DNA of 64,000 nt from SIG701 sp045611685 (GCA_045611685.1 JAZKXO010000024.1:1-64000), one strand, 5' to 3'; counted from the stretch's first letter, positions 23,873 to 32,849 are shown. Program-made: numbers and translations. Notes: generated by a model not told the origin, from the sequence alone.

Positions 23873-23926
23873 ACCGCGGATTTTTATAAATCAATTATAA
23901 TTTTATTTTATTTTGGAGGAATCCCC

Positions 23927-24172
23927 ATGGTAAAGATCAGACTGAAAAGAATTGGTGCACACAAGAACCCGTTCTACCGCATTGTTGTTGCAGACTCCCG
24001 TTATCCCCGTAACGGCCGTTTCATCGAAGAACTCGGCTACTACGATCCGATGAAGAATCCCGCAGAGATCAAGCTCGACCAGGAAAAGGTTGAAAAGTGG
24101 CTGAAGAATGGCGCACAGCCGACCGAGACCGTTCGCGCACTCATCAACAAGGCAAGCGGTAACAAAGAATGA
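23927..24172 (+). CDS. rpsP: 30S ribosomal protein S16
   Basis: 81 residues, usual length. MVKIRLKRIGAHKNPFYRIVVADSR and the IEELGYYDPMKNP signature are diagnostic. TTGGAGGAATCCCC precedes ATG 23927. Its stop overlaps the khpA start by ATGA. The order ffh-rpsP-khpA is classic; rimM-trmD-rplS, often next, are absent here. Confidence 0.98.
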   Translation: MVKIRLKRIGAHKNPFYRIVVADSRYPRNGRFIEELGYYDPMKNPAEIKLDQEKVEKWLKNGAQPTETVRALINKASGNKE

Positions 24173-24438
24173 TGCAAGACAATATCGGCGTTCCCTGCCA
24201 GGATATTGATCTTAGCTGCGTTCTTGCCGATATGGCTCGTGCCATTGTAGACCATCCGGAAAAAGTCTCCGTCACCGAAACCGAGACGGAAGAAGGCATC
24301 CTGCTGACTCTCTCCGTTGACGAAGACGATATGGGCATGGTTATCGGTAAACATGGTAAGATTGCTCGCGCTATCCGGACTGTTATGAAGGCTGCGGCAA
24401 AAATCGCAGACAAAAAGATCACGGTAGACATTCAGTAA
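24169..24438 (+). CDS. khpA: KH-domain RNA-binding protein KhpA
   Basis: 89 residues with a single KH domain: LTLSVDEDDMGMVIGKHGKIARAIRTVMKAAA contains the GKHGK GxxG loop. KhpA (YlqC) binds RNA with KhpB and affects cell division and elongation in other Firmicutes. Two consecutive ATGs (24169, 24172); no independent ribosome site, so translation is coupled to rpsP. Confidence 0.92.
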   Translation: MMQDNIGVPCQDIDLSCVLADMARAIVDHPEKVSVTETETEEGILLTLSVDEDDMGMVIGKHGKIARAIRTVMKAAAKIADKKITVDIQ

Positions 24439-24442
24439 AAAG

Positions 24443-24476
24443 AAAGAGCCGCTCCCCCTCGGGACAGGCTCTTTTT
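24443..24476 (+). terminator. Terminator of the ylxM-ffh-rpsP-khpA operon
   Basis: AAAGAGCC (24443-24450) pairs with GGCTCTTT (24467-24474) around a C/G-rich loop, with the T run continuing to 24476. Confidence 0.85.
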
Positions 24477-24495
24477 TACACTTCCCTTTTAAATT

Positions 24496-24534
24496 AAAAG
24501 TTCCCGTGTGCGTTACGCATACGGGAGCTTTTTT
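24496..24534 (-). terminator. Terminator of the Gfo/Idh gene
   Basis: Near-perfect 17-bp arms around TTA, just after the minus-strand gene; on that strand AACTTTTAATTT follows the stem. Also A/T flanked on the plus strand, so it may work both ways. Confidence 0.75.
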
Positions 24535-24538
24535 ATTA

Positions 24539-25699
24539 TCAGTACGTACCGTCGAGATTCGAAACACCGCCAGCTACGTCTTCTTTCCTGACGGTGGAAT
24601 TCTTGATCTTATCCTCAAGATAAGAAAGGAATTCCGTGCCATCATTCGGAAGATCAACGAAATTGTTCGTCCAGGTAGACAGCATCATCGCATTGGAAAT
24701 CGAAAGACCATTGATTCCTTCGTATCCGGGAGCCAGAAGCGGCTCACCGTTCAGAAGATGGTTGGTAAAGTTCTGGAAAATACCGACGTGGCCGGTACCT
24801 CTGCCCTCAAACGTAATCGTTTCGGTAGTGGAGGGAACCTTTTTAAAGCTATCGGTAGTCTCAAAGCAATAAACGCGTTCGTCCTCTTCAAGCTTTGTGT
24901 AAGTGAGAACGTTTGCCTCGTACACAAGTTTACCCTTGGAGCCTGTGATCTCCAGACGGTTCGTTCCGGGAGATTCAGCGGTAGAAGTGATGAACACACC
25001 GGTAGCGCCATTCGGATACTCAGCGTATGCGGTTACATCGTCATCAACCTCGATGTTGTGATACTTACCGAAAGAACAGAATGCGCGGATTCTGTTTGGC
25101 ATACCGAAGATCCACTGCCAAAGGTCAAGATTATGCGGACACTGGTTGAGAAGCACACCGCCGCCTTCGCCTTCCCAAGTAGCGCGCCATCCGCCGCTGT
25201 TGTAGTACGCCTGCGTGCGGTACCAGTCGGTGATGATCCATACGCATCTCTTAAGGGAGCCGAGTTCACCGGACTGAACGATCTGACGCATCCTCTGGTA
25301 AGCGGGATTCGTGCGCTGATTGTACATAACACCGAACACTTTTCCACTCTTGCGTGCAGCTTCCATAAGTTCTTCTACCTTTTTGGTGTAAACACCAATC
25401 GGTTTCTCACTCAGAACGTGCTTCCCTGCTTCAAAGGCCTCGATACCAATTACGGGGTGCAGATAGTGTGGCGTAGCGATCATAACAACATCCACGGCAT
25501 CACACTTCAGAAGATCGTGATAGTCAAGGAAATACTCTACGTTATCACCACAAACTTCGCGGATAGCATCAAGTCTTTCCTGTTTTATATCGCAGACAGC
25601 GGTAACGACCGCATTCTGTATTTTGCCCTCAAAAAACTTTTTAATATGGCCAGTACCCATGTTACCGACGCCTACAATACCAAATCTGACCGTATCCAT
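24539..25699 (-). CDS. Gfo/Idh/MocA-family NAD(P)-dependent oxidoreductase
   Basis: 386 residues. N-terminal Rossmann domain with FGIVGVGNMGTGHIKKF (residues 6-22), the catalytic-Lys motif HVLSEKPIGVYT (about 93-104), and the C-terminal domain with GGVLLNQCPHNLDLWQWIFG containing the conserved N-x-x-x-H-N-L-D of this family. Family members oxidise or reduce sugars and inositols (myo-inositol 2-dehydrogenase-like); no neighbouring sugar genes fix the substrate. Start ATG 25699 behind AGGAGGATATT. Single-gene unit with its own promoter and terminator. Confidence 0.9.
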   Translation of the reverse strand: MDTVRFGIVGVGNMGTGHIKKFFEGKIQNAVVTAVCDIKQERLDAIREVCGDNVEYFLDYHDLLKCDAVDVVMIATPHYLHPVIGIEAFEAGKHVLSEKPIGVYTKKVEELMEAARKSGKVFGVMYNQRTNPAYQRMRQIVQSGELGSLKRCVWIITDWYRTQAYYNSGGWRATWEGEGGGVLLNQCPHNLDLWQWIFGMPNRIRAFCSFGKYHNIEVDDDVTAYAEYPNGATGVFITSTAESPGTNRLEITGSKGKLVYEANVLTYTKLEEDERVYCFETTDSFKKVPSTTETITFEGRGTGHVGIFQNFTNHLLNGEPLLAPGYEGINGLSISNAMMLSTWTNNFVDLPNDGTEFLSYLEDKIKNSTVRKEDVAGGVSNLDGTY

Positions 25700-25734
25700 A
25701 ATATCCTCCTAAAATTAACAATACTGTCCTATGC

Positions 25735-25763
25735 ATTATAATTCATTTAACAACAAAAAGCAA
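25735..25763 (-). promoter_or_regulatory. Promoter of the Gfo/Idh gene
   Basis: Minus strand TTGCTT (25758-25763), 17-bp spacer, TATAAT (25735-25740). Confidence 0.65.
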
Positions 25764-25816
25764 TGCTACGAGAACAATATGCCAACTTTTGACAAATGTG
25801 TGAAATTATTTTCCAT

Positions 25817-25845
25817 AAAAAACGCCGGTAAAACCGGCGTTTTTT
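25817..25845 (-). terminator. Terminator of the hydrogenase cluster
   Basis: Perfect 12-bp arms AAAAAACGCCGG / CCGGCGTTTTTT with a 5-nt loop, 9 bp after the hydA stop on the minus strand. Confidence 0.92.
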
Positions 25846-25853
25846 ATTATAAA

Positions 25854-27590
25854 TTATTTGCCACGTTTTACGTAGTGCGTGTGAAGAAGCTCGTGAGCGA
25901 GGTGGCTGTTCGGCTCGCCGAGGAAATCTTCATACAGTGCCTTAATGATGGAGTTCTCATGAGATTTACGAAGGTCCATCTTCTTGTCAGCGGTATAAAG
26001 AACTGCAGCGCGCTTAGCCTTCAGATCTACGGAGTTGCGCACGGAAGCAGGCTGATACGGCTGACCGCCGCCATTTACACAGCCGCCCGGGCATCCCATG
26101 ATCTCGATGAAGTCAACCTTGTACGTGCCATCCTGTACACCCTTGAGGAGTTTCGAAGCATTGCCGGTGCCGCTGGCAACAGCAACGTTAAGCTCGATAT
26201 CTCCCAGTTTATAGGTAGCAAACTTGATGCCTTCCGTGCCGCGCACGTCGTTGAAATCAAGTTCCTTGAGTTCAGTGCCAAGGATAACCTCTGCGGCAGT
26301 ACGGAGAGCAGCCTCCATAACACCACCGGTAGCGCCGAAGATGACACCTGCGCCGGATCCGATATCAACGGGAGAGTCAAACTTCTCGTTAGGAAGAGCG
26401 CGGAAATCAATACCGGCAATGTCGATCATGCGAGCAACTTCGCGGGTAGTGATAGCGTAGTCGACACCGGGTACACCCTCAACATCCTGACCGTCACGAG
26501 TAACCTCAAATTTCTTCGCGGTACACGGAATGGCAGAAACGACCACGACATCCTTGGGATCGAGGCCCATCTTCTTAGCATAGTAAGCCTTATAGATAGC
26601 ACCGAACATCTGCTGAGGAGACTTACAGGTGGAGAGATTCTCCGTCATCTCCGGGAAGAAGTGTTCGCAATACTTAACCCATCCGGGCGAGCAAGAAGTG
26701 ATCATCGGGAGAACGCCGCCGTTCTTCACGCGGCCGAGGAACTCGGTAGCCTCTTCCATAATGGTGAGGTCTGCCGTGAAGTTAAGGTCATATACACCAT
26801 CAAAGCCGAGACGCTTCATAGCGGCAACCATCTGACCTTCAACATCAGTGCCGGGCTCATATCCGAAGCACTCACCAATGGTAGCGCGAACGGAAGGAGC
26901 GGCAGAAATAACAACATGCTTCTTGGGATCGTTGATAGCAGCGAAAACTGCGTCCGTATCATCACGCTCATAAAGTGCACCGGTCGGGCATGCAACGATA
27001 CACTGACCGCAGTTGATACAACTGGTTTCAGCGAGTTTGAGGCCGTTCGGAGAAGCGACTTCCGTGTCGTATCCACGGTTGGTCATGCCGATCGCGCCGA
27101 TACCCTGCACGTTGTTGCAGGCTGCAACGCAGCGGCGGCAAAGGATACATTTGCTATTGTCGCGAATGATAGAAACAGAGGAAGTGTCAATCTCGCATTC
27201 GCAATCGTCGGAACGGAAGTAGTTCTCGTCAACACCGTACTCATTTGCCAGTTTCTGCAGTTCACAGGTAGTGGAACGTACGCAGGAGAGGCACTTTTTA
27301 TTGTGAGCAGAGAGAACGAGTTCCAGGTTCATCTTGCGAGCGGCTTTTACCTTCTCGGTGTTGGTATAGATCTCCATACCGTCGGTTACAGGGTAAACAC
27401 AGGAGGTTACAAGACCGCGTGCGCCTACAACTTCGACGAGGCAAAGACGACAAGCGCCGATCTCATTGATATCTTTGAGATAGCAGAGCGTGGGAATGTT
27501 GATTCCGGCAACTCTGGCAGCATCCAGTACGGTCGCATTCTTGGGGACCTCAACCTCGATGCCGTTGATTTTAACTTTTACCATATCCAT
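25854..27590 (-). CDS. hydA: [FeFe]-hydrogenase catalytic subunit HydA
   Basis: 578 residues. N-terminal [2Fe-2S] ferredoxin domain (Cys36, Cys47, Cys50, Cys64 region), the His/Cys [4Fe-4S] site AHNKKCLSCVRSTTC (95-109), two [4Fe-4S] sites (148-158 and 191-201) and the H-cluster domain. H-cluster motifs: TSCSPGW (298-304), AIPCTAKKFE (353-362) and EIMGCPGGCVNGGGQP (496-511). It reduces protons or oxidises H2. With hydB and a NuoE-like subunit it probably forms an NAD-linked, possibly electron-bifurcating complex. Motif 1 has Cys-Ser where many enzymes have Cys-Cys. AAGGAGCC precedes ATG 27590. Last gene of the cluster. Confidence 0.95.
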   Translation of the reverse strand: MDMVKVKINGIEVEVPKNATVLDAARVAGINIPTLCYLKDINEIGACRLCLVEVVGARGLVTSCVYPVTDGMEIYTNTEKVKAARKMNLELVLSAHNKKCLSCVRSTTCELQKLANEYGVDENYFRSDDCECEIDTSSVSIIRDNSKCILCRRCVAACNNVQGIGAIGMTNRGYDTEVASPNGLKLAETSCINCGQCIVACPTGALYERDDTDAVFAAINDPKKHVVISAAPSVRATIGECFGYEPGTDVEGQMVAAMKRLGFDGVYDLNFTADLTIMEEATEFLGRVKNGGVLPMITSCSPGWVKYCEHFFPEMTENLSTCKSPQQMFGAIYKAYYAKKMGLDPKDVVVVSAIPCTAKKFEVTRDGQDVEGVPGVDYAITTREVARMIDIAGIDFRALPNEKFDSPVDIGSGAGVIFGATGGVMEAALRTAAEVILGTELKELDFNDVRGTEGIKFATYKLGDIELNVAVASGTGNASKLLKGVQDGTYKVDFIEIMGCPGGCVNGGGQPYQPASVRNSVDLKAKRAAVLYTADKKMDLRKSHENSIIKALYEDFLGEPNSHLAHELLHTHYVKRGK

Positions 27591-27608
27591 TTTGTCAAGG
27601 CTCCTTTC

Positions 27609-29402
27609 TTACTTTCTGGAGATTGCGCCGAACTTACATTTTTCCATACAAGCGCCGCACTTCACGCACTTAGCAGTGTCGATGACGTGTGCTTCCTTGA
27701 CCTTACCGGTAATAGCGCCGGCAGGACAAGCGCGTGCACAAAGCGTACATCCCTTACATTTGTCGGGATCGATCGTGTAGTTGAGCAGTTTCTTACAAAC
27801 GCCTGCGGGACATTTCTTATCGACGATGTGTGCAATGTACTCGTCGCGGAAATAGCGAAGCGTCGAAAGAACCGGGTTCGGTGCAGTCTGACCCAGACCG
27901 CAAAGAGATGCACTCTTGATGTAGTTTGCAAGCTCTTCGAGTTTATCGAGGTCTTCCATTTCGCCGTTACCGTCGCAGATCTTGTTAAGGATCTCGAGCA
28001 TACGTACAGTACCGATACGGCACGGAGCGCACTTACCGCAGGATTCATCAACAGTGAATTCCAAAAAGAACTTAGCAAGGTCAACCATACAGGTATCTTC
28101 GTCCATAACGATGAGGCCGCCGGAACCCATCATGGAACCGATCTCAAGAAGGTTATCGTAGTCGATCGGTACATCGATGAGAGACGCGGGGATACAACCG
28201 CCGGAAGGACCACCGGTCTGTGCAGCTTTGAACGTTTTGCCGTTCGGAACGCCGCCACCGATTTCCTCAACGATCTCACGAAGCGTAGTACCCATGGGAA
28301 CTTCCACAAGACCTGTATTGGTGATCTTGCCGCCCAGAGCAAATACTTTCGTGCCCTTGGACTTCTCGGTACCCATGGAGGAGAACCAATCAGCACCGTT
28401 CAGGATGATCTGTGCGATGTTCGCATAGGTCTCAACGTTGTTGATAATGGTAGGCTTGCCCCAGAGACCCTTTACTGCCGGGAACGGCGGACGGGGACGA
28501 GGCTCACCGCGGTTGCCTTCGACAGAGGTCAGCAGGGCCGTTTCTTCACCGCACACGAATGCGCCGGCGCCGAGACGGATGTGAAGATCGAAGTTAAAGC
28601 CAGAACCGAAGATATTCTTGCCGAGAAGGCCATACTCTCTTGCCTGCTCGATAGCGATAGAAAGTCTTCTTACAGCGATCGGATACTCTGCACGGACGTA
28701 TACCCAACCTTCGTCGGCACCGATAGCGTAAGCAGCAATTGCCATAGCCTCGATCAGTGCATGCGGGTCGCCTTCCAGAACGGAACGGTCCATGAATGCA
28801 CCCGGGTCACCTTCGTCGGCGTTACATACAACATACTTCTTATCCGAAACGGATGCGCGTGCAAACTGCCACTTGCGGCCCGTCGGGAAGCCGCCGCCGC
28901 CGCGTCCGCGCAGACCGGATGCAAGGATGGTGTTGATAACGTCTTCAGGCGTCATTTCCTTTACAGCCTTAGCGAGTGCAAAGTAACCGTCCATAGCGAT
29001 GTACTCGTCGATTGCTTCGGGGTTGATAACACCGCAGTTACGGAGAGCAACACGCTTCTGCTTTTTGTAGAACTGTGTCTCAGAGAGAGATGCAGTAGCC
29101 TCTTCGGCAGCGGCAGCCTGATCGTTGTAAACGAGGCGCTCAACGATACGTCCCTTGAGGAGATGCTCCTCAACGATTTCGGGAATATCATCTACAGAAA
29201 CCTGGCTGTAGAAGGTGCCCTCGGGGTAAACGATCATGATCGGGCCCAATGCGCAAAGGCCGAAGCAACCGGTCATGACAATTTTGATCTCTTCCTCAAG
29301 GCCTTTTTCTTTGAGTTCATCCGCAAGCTTGTCGCGGAGTGCAACGCTGCCGGAAGAAGTACAACCGGTACCGCCGCAGATCAGTACATGAGAACGAATC
29401 AT
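27609..29402 (-). CDS. hydB: NAD-linked hydrogenase subunit HydB (NuoF-like)
   Basis: 597 residues. N-terminal thioredoxin-like [2Fe-2S] domain (CGGTGCTSSGS, then TGCFGLCALGP), the NuoF-type flavin/NAD domain with SGLRGRGGGGFPTGRKW, CNADEGDPGAFMDR and GAGAFVCGEETALL, a [4Fe-4S] motif ESCGKCAPCRIGT, and two C-terminal [4Fe-4S] ferredoxin motifs (CKGCTLCARACP, CVKCGACMEKC). It passes electrons between NAD(H), FMN and the HydA iron-sulfur chain. AGGAGG precedes ATG 29402. Directly upstream of hydA (18-bp gap). Confidence 0.95.
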   Translation of the reverse strand: MIRSHVLICGGTGCTSSGSVALRDKLADELKEKGLEEEIKIVMTGCFGLCALGPIMIVYPEGTFYSQVSVDDIPEIVEEHLLKGRIVERLVYNDQAAAAEEATASLSETQFYKKQKRVALRNCGVINPEAIDEYIAMDGYFALAKAVKEMTPEDVINTILASGLRGRGGGGFPTGRKWQFARASVSDKKYVVCNADEGDPGAFMDRSVLEGDPHALIEAMAIAAYAIGADEGWVYVRAEYPIAVRRLSIAIEQAREYGLLGKNIFGSGFNFDLHIRLGAGAFVCGEETALLTSVEGNRGEPRPRPPFPAVKGLWGKPTIINNVETYANIAQIILNGADWFSSMGTEKSKGTKVFALGGKITNTGLVEVPMGTTLREIVEEIGGGVPNGKTFKAAQTGGPSGGCIPASLIDVPIDYDNLLEIGSMMGSGGLIVMDEDTCMVDLAKFFLEFTVDESCGKCAPCRIGTVRMLEILNKICDGNGEMEDLDKLEELANYIKSASLCGLGQTAPNPVLSTLRYFRDEYIAHIVDKKCPAGVCKKLLNYTIDPDKCKGCTLCARACPAGAITGKVKEAHVIDTAKCVKCGACMEKCKFGAISRK

Positions 29403-29423
29403 ATAGTTTTTCCTCCTGTGGTG

Positions 29424-29795
29424 TTAGGCTTTAGCCGCGCCGATGGTGTACTCAGCAACGACCTTACCACCCTTGATGTGCTTTTCAATAATGGTTTTTG
29501 CTTTTTCAGGGGTCATCTTAACGTAAGTAACCTTTTCCTGTCCCTCGGCGTACACCTCAACGACAGGCTCGTACTGGCAAATGCCAATACAACCGGTCTG
29601 CGTTACAGAAACGGATTCTGCAAGGCCTGCTTCATTCACTGCCTCCACGAATGCGTTAAGAACGGGACGTGCACCGGCTGCAATACCGCAGGTTGCCATA
29701 CCGACAACAATTCTGGTAGAACCGGAGCCTTTGCGGATCGCGACCTTGTCTTGCATTTTTGCTTTGATCGCCATCAATTCTTCTAAAGACTTCAT
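29424..29795 (-). CDS. Thioredoxin-like [2Fe-2S] ferredoxin
   Basis: 123 residues. Iron-sulfur ligands in ATCGIAAGARPV (about residues 34-45) and GCIGICQYEPVVEV (68-81), the spacing of the C-terminal NuoE or shethna-type [2Fe-2S] fold. Encoded 21 bp ahead of hydB and probably an electron-carrying subunit or partner of the hydrogenase. A separate full NuoE-like gene lies 4 kb upstream in the same cluster. AAAGGATC precedes ATG 29795. Confidence 0.88.
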   Translation of the reverse strand: MKSLEELMAIKAKMQDKVAIRKGSGSTRIVVGMATCGIAAGARPVLNAFVEAVNEAGLAESVSVTQTGCIGICQYEPVVEVYAEGQEKVTYVKMTPEKAKTIIEKHIKGGKVVAEYTIGAAKA

Positions 29796-29826
29796 TTGAT
29801 TGATCCTTTCCTAATTATGTAAATTT

Positions 29827-30378
29827 TTATTGAATCGCATCATACTGTTCCCGCAGGTTGCCTTCTATCCATGAAAGAATCTCAGGTTCTGCGAGAGATA
29901 TATCCTCACCGAGGATCTGACGGATTTCAGACGTGTCAAGTGCGACCTCGCCGTTTTCCGTTTTATGAGTGTAGACAAAATCAATTTCGGGCGAACCGTG
30001 TATCAGCGTCTTCACCGTATCGACCATATCACCGAGAGGCACGAAATCTATATGATTCCGCCCGAATCGTGCCGAGGTGGTCGTACCATGATCGGCGCTT
30101 ACCGACTCATGAACGGAGTGAATCTGTACTTCCCCGCCGGTCATCTCGGCGAGCATTTTCAGAAACGGAATTCCGAGTCCGACATTCCGCGTTTTTCGTG
30201 TCGTAAAAAACGGATTTCCCAATTTCTCAACCTGCTCGGGCGTCATGCCGCAGCCGTTGTCCGAAACCGTAAAGTGAAGCCAATCGCCTTCCTCCAAAAG
30301 TGTAACGAAGATTTTATCAGCGCCCGCGCGCACGGAATTCATCGTTATATCGAGTACATAAAGCGAAAACTCAAACAT
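29827..30378 (-). CDS. HATPase_c-fold ATP-binding protein in hydrogenase cluster
   Basis: 183 residues from ATG 30378 (AAGGA 7 bp upstream, 8-bp overlap with the PHP gene). GHKL ATPase boxes: N box LDITMNSVRAGA, G1 DNGCGMTPEQV, FFTTRKTRNVGLGIPFLKML (F and G2 boxes), and GTTTSARF. There is no phosphoacceptor His domain, so it is a lone kinase-type ATPase module, perhaps signalling for the HydS-like protein. The C-terminal 70 residues (from DFVPLGDM) form an unrecognised extension. Confidence 0.85.
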   Translation of the reverse strand: MFEFSLYVLDITMNSVRAGADKIFVTLLEEGDWLHFTVSDNGCGMTPEQVEKLGNPFFTTRKTRNVGLGIPFLKMLAEMTGGEVQIHSVHESVSADHGTTTSARFGRNHIDFVPLGDMVDTVKTLIHGSPEIDFVYTHKTENGEVALDTSEIRQILGEDISLAEPEILSWIEGNLREQYDAIQ

Positions 30379-31123
30379 AGACAAATCCTTCCTGACCACG
30401 CAGATAAGCAATCAACCGTTCCGCCACCAATGCTGAAGAATACGGCTCGTCGTCGATCATAAAGCTGTTGTGGGCTTCCGAAATCTTCGCAAGATCGTGT
30501 GCGTCGGAGGAAACGACATGCCGAAGTTTTGTGAGCGTCGGAAACTTTGCCGTATACTGCTCTTTCGAGTCAGCCGCATTAAGCTCGTATGCCGTGTACG
30601 CCGGTGCTTCCGGAAACGCACCAAGGACCGAAACAATTCCGTTCGACGTCCTATCAATATGCGCCGGATAAGAGACACCGCCGTATTCCCACGCCATCCT
30701 GAAAGCCTCATCCAACGATACAGCGGTCGCATTAATAAGAAGATCTTCTTCCTCGCCGATAACCCGATCCTCCTCGTCCATCACAAACTGATTGCCGAAG
30801 ATAAGCGGTTTATTTCGGATGCGGATCCGTTTTTCAGATACGGCAAGATCAAAATCGGCCGCAGCCGCAAGTGTGGGAAACAAGCAGATAACGTGAATAT
30901 CTTCCGACGTGGTCAACTCCATACCCGCAATCGGTATAAGGCCGTATGTCTTGGCTGCTTTAAAAAAAGCGGGGCAATTTCGGGTAGTGTTGTGATCCGT
31001 CAAAGCTGCAATCTGCAATCCATTGAGAACAGCCATACCGGCGATGTTGGCAGGCGTTGCTTCGTCGTCACCGCACGGTGAGAGGCAGGAATGTATGTGC
31101 AAATCGTAGAAATACCGATTCAT
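30371..31123 (-). CDS. PHP-domain phosphoesterase
   Basis: 250 residues, PHP metallophosphoesterase fold: YDLHIHSCLSPCGDDE (first metal motif), IAALTDHNTTRNCPAF, GMELTTSEDIHVICLF (Glu and His ligands), ISYPAHIDRTSNG-like segment reading VSYPAHIDRTSNGI, and VVSSDAHDLAKI. Related PHP proteins hydrolyse phosphate esters such as nucleotide phosphates or histidinol phosphate. In Clostridia PHP genes recur beside sensory hydrogenases, suggesting a signalling phosphatase (inference from context). ATGA overlap with the upstream DRTGG gene. Confidence 0.87.
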   Translation of the reverse strand: MNRYFYDLHIHSCLSPCGDDEATPANIAGMAVLNGLQIAALTDHNTTRNCPAFFKAAKTYGLIPIAGMELTTSEDIHVICLFPTLAAAADFDLAVSEKRIRIRNKPLIFGNQFVMDEEDRVIGEEEDLLINATAVSLDEAFRMAWEYGGVSYPAHIDRTSNGIVSVLGAFPEAPAYTAYELNAADSKEQYTAKFPTLTKLRHVVSSDAHDLAKISEAHNSFMIDDEPYSSALVAERLIAYLRGQEGFVYV

Positions 31124-31452
31124 AGACCTTTATCAATGGAGCCGATGACACGGCATATCTCATACACGCTTAAATCGCTCGAAAGAACTGTAATATTATT
31201 TTCTCGCGCAGCCGCTTCGGCTTCCGGCATGAGCTTCACGCCTTCTGCAAGAAGGACAGCAGCGGCTTCCGTCAAGGAAGCAACGGCAATCACGTTCATA
31301 TTATTCATGATCGTGATCCACAAGTTCCCCGCCTCCACACGGCTCATCGCCCTGCTGAGAAGATCGCCTGCATAGACGCCTTCAAATGAATCGGGGATTT
31401 CCCCGACAACGGGAAAGAGTGAAAGCTTATCCGTTAGATCAGAAAATAACAT
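31120..31452 (-). CDS. DRTGG-domain protein (second copy)
   Basis: 110 residues matching the small DRTGG-type domain seen in phosphotransacetylase-like and CBS proteins: EGVYAGDLLSRAMSRVEAGNLWITI, then AVASLTEAAAVLLAEGV and ITVLSSDLSVYEICRVIG. Function unknown, assumed ligand- or nucleotide-sensing. A relative lies at 33268-33627. GGAGG precedes ATG 31452; overlaps the PHP gene by 4 bp and follows the HydS-like gene by 14 bp. Confidence 0.78.
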   Translation of the reverse strand: MLFSDLTDKLSLFPVVGEIPDSFEGVYAGDLLSRAMSRVEAGNLWITIMNNMNVIAVASLTEAAAVLLAEGVKLMPEAEAAARENNITVLSSDLSVYEICRVIGSIDKGL

Positions 31453-31466
31453 ACTTTCCTCCGCGC

Positions 31467-32819
31467 TTATTTGGATTCAGCCGTTTTTGTTTGGTTCACG
31501 TTATGACGGGGCACAAGGGGATTCAGTCCTTCGAGAATTGCTTTTTCCTCATGCTCTTTCAAATACTCATGAAACAAAGATCGCATGATCACCGTACATT
31601 CATCGGAATTTGTATCGCCTTTGATAATGTCTTCGGCAAACGCCATACAAGTCGGAGCACCGCAGGAGCCGCAATCGAGCCCGGGAAGGCTCTTGCAAAT
31701 AGATTCGATATCTCGCATCATCTGCATGGCCTCCTCGCGATTCTCGGACAACTTAGCACTGGGGGTATACTGAAGGCCTCCCTCAGCCATTGCCGTCTCC
31801 GGAATCTCCGTCTCGTTGGGACGATTGGGAGAAACAGGCAAATACCGCTTGAGCGAATGGAGTCGCGCCTGTGCAATGTAGGGATTCGCCACCGTCATCG
31901 CACCGCCTACACAGCCGCCGCTGCAAGCGTTCAGTTCCACATAATCAAGATTATGAATATCTTCATTATCTATCCGTTCCAGAACGCGGATGCAGTTCTC
32001 AATTCCGTCCGCAGCCAGATAGCGTTCGTTAAAAACAGCTGCCGATTCACCGCCGGTGGATGCCCAGCCGATTCCGACCATACCGGATTCGGTTGTTTCA
32101 TCCGTTCCGTTTTCACGCAATTTCTTCATTTCATCGAGAAGAACGAAGTAAACGTCCCTCACCGATACGACGTGATCAATATAATTCTTCTCGCCGGCAA
32201 AACCGTTCTTTACGTAGCTGACTTTCGCCGGACAGGGAGAGATAAAGAAGACACCGATTTCATCCGGTGAAAGCTCCGGATGAGCTTCTATGGCTTCTTG
32301 CTTCGCCAGCCGTGCCGCAATATCAATCGGCGCTAAAAGCGGTATGACGTGTTCGCAAAGAAACGGAAAGTTCATACTGATAATGCGCGAGATAGCGGGA
32401 CAGGCTGAACTGATAACAGGCTTTACGATTCCGGGACGGTTGAGATACAGACGCGTATAAGCAGAAACAATTTCCGCCGCACGTGCAACTTCAAAAACCG
32501 AATCAAAACCGATTTCTTTAAGGCCGCCGAGAACGTAACCGATGTTATCGAGATTGGCAAACTGACCATACAGTGACGGTGCAGGAAGCGCAATTGTATA
32601 TTTGTAATTGTTCATGCAATCAAGCGAATCGTACACGGCTTTTTTAGCCTTGTGCGGACAAACTCGAATGCACTCCCCGCAATCGATGCAGCGGGAGGGG
32701 TTGATAACGGCCCGTCCGTCACGAATGCGAATCGCTTCCGTCGGACAGCGTTTCAAACAAGTGGTACATCCTTTACATTTACTCTCATCGAGAGAAACGG
32801 AATGTTTGTATGTAGCCAT
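31467..32819 (-). CDS. HydS-like (putative sensory, group C/D) [FeFe]-hydrogenase homologue
   Basis: 450 residues from ATG 32819; a TTG ten codons upstream abuts the previous stop. Two [4Fe-4S] motifs (CKGCTTCLKRCP, CIDCGECIRVCP), an H-cluster domain with altered motifs SSACPAI (137-143), ISPCPAK (193-199) and ACSGGCVGG (298-306), and a C-terminal [4Fe-4S] domain CGSCGAPTCMAFAEDI (383-398) with Cys408. The Ala before the ligand Cys in motif 1 replaces the proton-transfer Cys, as described for HydS-type enzymes, which are slow and thought to sense H2 or redox state. No PAS domain. Confidence 0.85.
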   Translation of the reverse strand: MATYKHSVSLDESKCKGCTTCLKRCPTEAIRIRDGRAVINPSRCIDCGECIRVCPHKAKKAVYDSLDCMNNYKYTIALPAPSLYGQFANLDNIGYVLGGLKEIGFDSVFEVARAAEIVSAYTRLYLNRPGIVKPVISSACPAISRIISMNFPFLCEHVIPLLAPIDIAARLAKQEAIEAHPELSPDEIGVFFISPCPAKVSYVKNGFAGEKNYIDHVVSVRDVYFVLLDEMKKLRENGTDETTESGMVGIGWASTGGESAAVFNERYLAADGIENCIRVLERIDNEDIHNLDYVELNACSGGCVGGAMTVANPYIAQARLHSLKRYLPVSPNRPNETEIPETAMAEGGLQYTPSAKLSENREEAMQMMRDIESICKSLPGLDCGSCGAPTCMAFAEDIIKGDTNSDECTVIMRSLFHEYLKEHEEKAILEGLNPLVPRHNVNQTKTAESK

Positions 32820-32849
32820 AACCGTACCCAGCCTTTCTTCAGTGGGCAA

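Noticed and set aside
25731..29786. Very long plus-strand open frame (over 1,300 codons)
   Set aside because: It lies opposite hydA, hydB and the ferredoxin gene, has no ribosome site and a composition expected of an antisense shadow of biased codon use.
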